Assembly: GCA_947599875.1 (NCBI GenBank)
Contig: CANQFV010000001.1
Span: 124,001-188,000 of the forward strand
DNA: 64,000 nucleotides
Reading direction: 5' to 3'
Origin: an uncultured Oscillospiraceae bacterium
GTDB lineage: Bacteria; Bacillota; Clostridia; Oscillospirales; Oscillospiraceae
Position 1 is the stretch's first letter; each line of letters begins with the position of its first letter. This document shows, in pieces, positions 61,822 to 64,000 of this stretch. The notes under the pieces are model-generated. The model was not told the DNA's origin. It saw only the letters and a list, made by a program, of their open reading frames with translations, and ran no database searches. The translations under genes and the position numbers were made by a program.

Positions 61822-61876
61822 ACTCCCGGCATAGGATGTGTTGACCGCTTTTCGCGGTCGCCATATGTCCGGGAGT
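61822..61876 (+). promoter_or_regulatory. Two-tier hairpin between ispF and the DUF3343 gene
   Basis: The outer stem ACTCCCGGCATA (61822-61833) pairs with TATG-t-CCGGGAGT (61864-61876), with one bulged base. Inside is GACCGC-ttttc-GCGGTC (61843-61859), separated by an asymmetric internal loop (GGATGTGTT on one side, GCCA on the other). TCTCTTTG follows. It could be a terminator with a weak tail or a structured leader of the downstream pair. Confidence 0.6.
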
Positions 61877-61913
61877 TCTCTTTGTATATGACCACCGGAT
61901 GGGGAGGAGCTTT

Positions 61914-62165
61914 ATGGAAGTTTATCTCACTTGCCGGTCGCTGACTTACGCCCAGAGCGTGTCCCGCGCTCTCGGCGCGGTGAGTATCCGCAACATGATC
62001 GTCCGCACGCCGCAGAATATGTCCCGGGAGGGGTGCGGCTACGCGGTGAGGATAGGAAATTCAAGCCTGGACGCGGCCCTGGAGGCGCTGGACGCCCGAT
62101 ACCTTCCGCCCCGCAGGATCTACAGGGCAAGGCCCGGCGGGGGCTTTGAGGAGGTCGTCAGGTGA
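61914..62165 (+). CDS. DUF3343 family putative Se/S-carrier protein
   Basis: The 83-residue protein (VYLTCRSLTYAQSVSRALGAVSIRNMIVRTPQNMSREGCGYAVRIGNS) matches the short DUF3343 proteins, which have two conserved cysteines (here in LTCRS and EGCGYAV). They occur with cysteine desulfurases and selenium metabolism genes. A sulfur or selenium carrier role is an inference. GAGGAG precedes ATG 61914. It overlaps the next gene by four bases. Confidence 0.8.
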   Translation: MEVYLTCRSLTYAQSVSRALGAVSIRNMIVRTPQNMSREGCGYAVRIGNSSLDAALEALDARYLPPRRIYRARPGGGFEEVVR

Positions 62166-63325
62166 TCTATCTGGACAGCGCCGCCACCACTTTTTTAAAA
62201 CCGGCCTGCGTGGAGCAGGCTATGCGCCGCGCCCTCCACACCTGCTCCAGCCCAGGCCGGGGCGGGTACGAGAGCGCCATGACGGCGGCGGAGACCCTCT
62301 ATACCCTCCGGGAGAGGGCCGCGGATCTCTTTCATGTGCCGGAGCCGGAGCGTGTGACCGTGACCTTCAACGCCACGCACGGGCTGAATATCGCCATCCG
62401 CTCCCTGGCCGGGGCGGGATCCCGGGTGGTGGTCACGGGCTATGAGCATAACAGCGTCATCCGGCCGCTTACGGCCGTGGGGGCGGATGTGCGTGTGGCC
62501 GCCTCGCCCCTTTTTGACAGAGACGCGGCGGTGCGGGCCTTTAAGCTGGCCCTGGACGCCGGGGCGGACGCGGCGGTGGTGAACCACGTCTCCAACGTCT
62601 TCGGCTTTGAGCTGCCGGTATACGAGATCGCCTCCCTGTGCCGGAAGAGGGGCGTGCCGCTGATCGTGGACGCCTCCCAGTCGGCGGGGATACTGCCGGT
62701 GGATTACCGGGAGCTGGGGGCGGATTTTGTCGCCATGCCGGGGCACAAGGGGCTGTACGGCCCGCAGGGGACGGGACTGCTCCTCGTCTCCGGCAGGGCC
62801 GCGCCGCTTCTGGCCGGGGGCACCGGGTCGGACTCCAGAAGCCCGAGGATGCCGGACTTTCTCCCGGACAGGTTGGAGGCGGGCACCCACAACATGCCGG
62901 GGATCGCCGGTCTCTCGGCGGGAGTGGAGTTTGTCCGGAGGCTGGGGACGGAGAAGATCCGGAAAAGGGAGAGCGCCCTGATCTCCCGGCTCATCCGGGG
63001 ACTCTCCGCCGTGCCGGGGATCCGGGTCTTCGCCCCGCCGGAGGAGGGGAGGGGCGGCGTCGTCTCCTTCCAGCCGGATACGGTAGACCCCGAGGAGATC
63101 GGGCAGCGCCTGGGGGAGATGGGCTTTGCCGTGCGGGCGGGGCTTCACTGCTCGCCCCTGGCCCACGCCACGGCCGGGACCGTCCGCCGGGGCACCGTGC
63201 GGGTCAGCGTGTGCTATTTTAACGAGCCGGGGGAGATGGACGCCTTCACAGGGGCGGTGCTGAGTCTGTTGGAAAAGCCCTGCGGGCTTTTCCAACAAGG
63301 GGGAACGTGCGGGAAATCTCTCTGA
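62162..63325 (+). CDS. Class V aminotransferase, cysteine-desulfurase-like
   Basis: The 387-residue PLP enzyme has YLDSAATTFLKP at the N-terminus, the histidine of TGYEHNSVIRP, VDASQSAGILPVD, the PLP lysine in AMPGHKGLYGPQGTG and the active-site cysteine in RAGLHCSPLAH. This is the CsdA/SufS-type group II layout. With the DUF3343 carrier it may deliver sulfur or selenium. It starts with GTG over the upstream stop. The last residues (about 20, from LLEKPCGLFQQ) are encoded by the repeat element that follows, so the natural C-terminus has probably been altered by the insertion. Confidence 0.88.
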   Translation: MIYLDSAATTFLKPACVEQAMRRALHTCSSPGRGGYESAMTAAETLYTLRERAADLFHVPEPERVTVTFNATHGLNIAIRSLAGAGSRVVVTGYEHNSVIRPLTAVGADVRVAASPLFDRDAAVRAFKLALDAGADAAVVNHVSNVFGFELPVYEIASLCRKRGVPLIVDASQSAGILPVDYRELGADFVAMPGHKGLYGPQGTGLLLVSGRAAPLLAGGTGSDSRSPRMPDFLPDRLEAGTHNMPGIAGLSAGVEFVRRLGTEKIRKRESALISRLIRGLSAVPGIRVFAPPEEGRGGVVSFQPDTVDPEEIGQRLGEMGFAVRAGLHCSPLAHATAGTVRRGTVRVSVCYFNEPGEMDAFTGAVLSLLEKPCGLFQQGGTCGKSL

Positions 63326-63450
63326 ATTTTGCGAAATTCAGAGAGATTTCCCTGCCGCCGCGCTGTGCGACCAGTCTGCGGACTGGTCACTTGCGCGGCA
63401 TAAGGGATTTTTTGCAAGGCTATGTCCTTGCAAAAAATTTTTAAAATGGG
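63265..63450 (-). repeat. Four-hairpin element, copy H (overlaps the end of the aminotransferase gene)
   Basis: H4 is replaced by TTGGAAAAGCCC-tgc-GGGCTTTTCCAA (63269-63295). H3 is at 63311-63352 (GGGAAATCTCTCTGAATT arms). H2 is at 63357-63399 (GACCAGTC inner hairpin). H1 is at 63408-63437 (arms TTGCAAGG/CCTTGCAA, a fourth version). Its first 61 bases lie inside the reading frame of the aminotransferase. Confidence 0.88.
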
Positions 63451-63506
63451 GAAAAGACAGCGGGGAGCGCAGGGGAGAGGCTGGGGGGCGGAGGGCAAAA
63501 ATCGAC

Positions 63507-63535
63507 TTGCAATCATGGGTGAAATATGATATAAT
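63507..63535 (+). promoter_or_regulatory. Promoter of cdaA
   Basis: TTGCAA at 63507-63512 and TATAAT at 63530-63535 with a 17-base spacer, 58 bases before the start codon. Confidence 0.75.
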
Positions 63536-63592
63536 ATAAGCTTAGGAAAGTGTGGTAATCAACACCTGATCCAAAAGAAGGAGGCGCGGCCT

Positions 63593-64000
63593 ATGGACAC
63601 GATCAGACAGTTTTTGACCGTACTTCGGAATCTGCTTCAGACAGTGACCGTGTGGGATATTATCGATATCGCCTTTGTCGCCTTTCTGGTGTACAAGCTT
63701 ATAACCTTCTTTTCCAAGTCCAACTCCATGAACGTCATCAAGGGCATCCTCATCCTCCTGGCACTCATGCTGTTGACCACCGTGGCGCCCCTGCCCGTCA
63801 CGTCCTTCCTCCTGGGCAACGCCTTTGAGATGGGCATTATCATCATCATCGTCCTGTTCCAGCCGGAGATCCGGCGCATCCTGGAACAGGTGGGCGGAAG
63901 CATCAAGGACATCTTCGGCCACCCGGTGAAAACGAAGAACATAGAGAACGCCATCGCCCAGACGGTGCTGGCCTTCACCGATATGTCCAGATCCCGCACC
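63593..64000 (+). CDS. cdaA: Diadenylate cyclase CdaA, N-terminal part (cut by window end)
   Basis: The open frame from ATG 63593 runs to the window edge (136 residues seen; the family has about 270). Three hydrophobic helices (residues about 20-95) are followed by LFQPEIRRILEQVGG, the conserved junction before the DAC catalytic domain. The DGA/RHR catalytic motifs lie beyond the window. CdaA makes c-di-AMP, which controls potassium and wall homeostasis. GAAGGAGG precedes the start. Confidence 0.93.
   Translation, partial: MDTIRQFLTVLRNLLQTVTVWDIIDIAFVAFLVYKLITFFSKSNSMNVIKGILILLALMLLTTVAPLPVTSFLLGNAFEMGIIIIIVLFQPEIRRILEQVGGSIKDIFGHPVKTKNIENAIAQTVLAFTDMSRSRT

Overview
This window comes from the chromosome of a GC-rich, endospore-forming member of the Firmicutes, class Clostridia, most likely an Oscillospiraceae (Ruminococcaceae)-type gut anaerobe. 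The basis is the gene content and order. There is an IspH fused to ribosomal protein S1 downstream of cmk and plsC. The orders rplS-lepB-rbgA-rnhB-yraN, tig-clpP-clpX-lon-ysxC and scpA-scpB-DUF2953-ytfJ-dac-rluB are typical of Clostridia. A spoIVFA/spoIVFB-like pair precedes the TIGR03960/TIGR03936 pair, and a T-box controls trp. Shine-Dalgarno sites are strong, and stop/start overlaps of the GTGA or ATGA type are very common. The family-level placement is inference.

Layout: 1-8.9 kb holds the recG 3' end, an APH(3')-like kinase, a MATE/SpoVB-like flippase, a DUF378 protein, an M19 dipeptidase, a secreted SLH-domain protein with a C39-like core, a two-gene chromate transporter, a flavodoxin and OhrR. 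9.8-12.3 kb (minus strand) is an AEC permease/esterase/YczE operon. 12.5-16.4 kb is a YtrA-type GntR/ABC operon with a clear double operator. 17.3-21.5 kb holds a hydrolase, a HAD phosphatase, a Mn-type CDF exporter, DegV, a thioesterase and tRNA-Pro(CGG). 23.2-24.8 kb (minus) encodes a lipoprotein and an SGNH hydrolase. 25.0-31.9 kb (minus) is a complete trpEGDCFBA operon behind a T-box leader. 31.9-42.7 kb runs from the sporulation protease pair through pfkA, rplS, lepB, rbgA, rnhB and thrC. 42.8-54.5 kb covers protein folding and quality control, chromosome segregation and cell-wall genes. 54.6-64.0 kb holds an RpiR regulator, an HI0933-like flavoprotein, cmk-plsC-ispH/S1, ispD-ispF, a DUF3343/cysteine-desulfurase pair and the start of cdaA.

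The least ordinary content is between the genes. Eight full or nearly full copies of a roughly 210-360 bp element, plus a decayed copy and a solo hairpin, lie at 2.3, 8.9, 9.6, 16.9, 21.5, 23.0, 24.9, 60.2 and 63.3 kb. Each full copy is a fixed series of four hairpins (H1-H4). The loops and frame sequences are conserved, but the arms differ from copy to copy and remain self-complementary. H1 and H2 arm versions are reassorted between copies. Nearly all copies sit at the 3' ends of transcription units. Interleaved are three further small repeat families: inverted pairs of a GGGACGGTTCTT core (REP-like), a hairpin element with a CACGCAAT...ATTGCGTG stem, and TAGGGGCCG hairpins. Together they fill every large intergenic gap except the trp leader. 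No transposase is encoded in the window.

How the genes fit together: most blocks are housekeeping (tryptophan and isoprenoid synthesis, ribosome assembly, proteolysis, chromosome segregation). Sporulation-linked genes are spread among them. A metal/redox cluster (CHR pair, flavodoxin, OhrR) and a drug-kinase gene look accessory.
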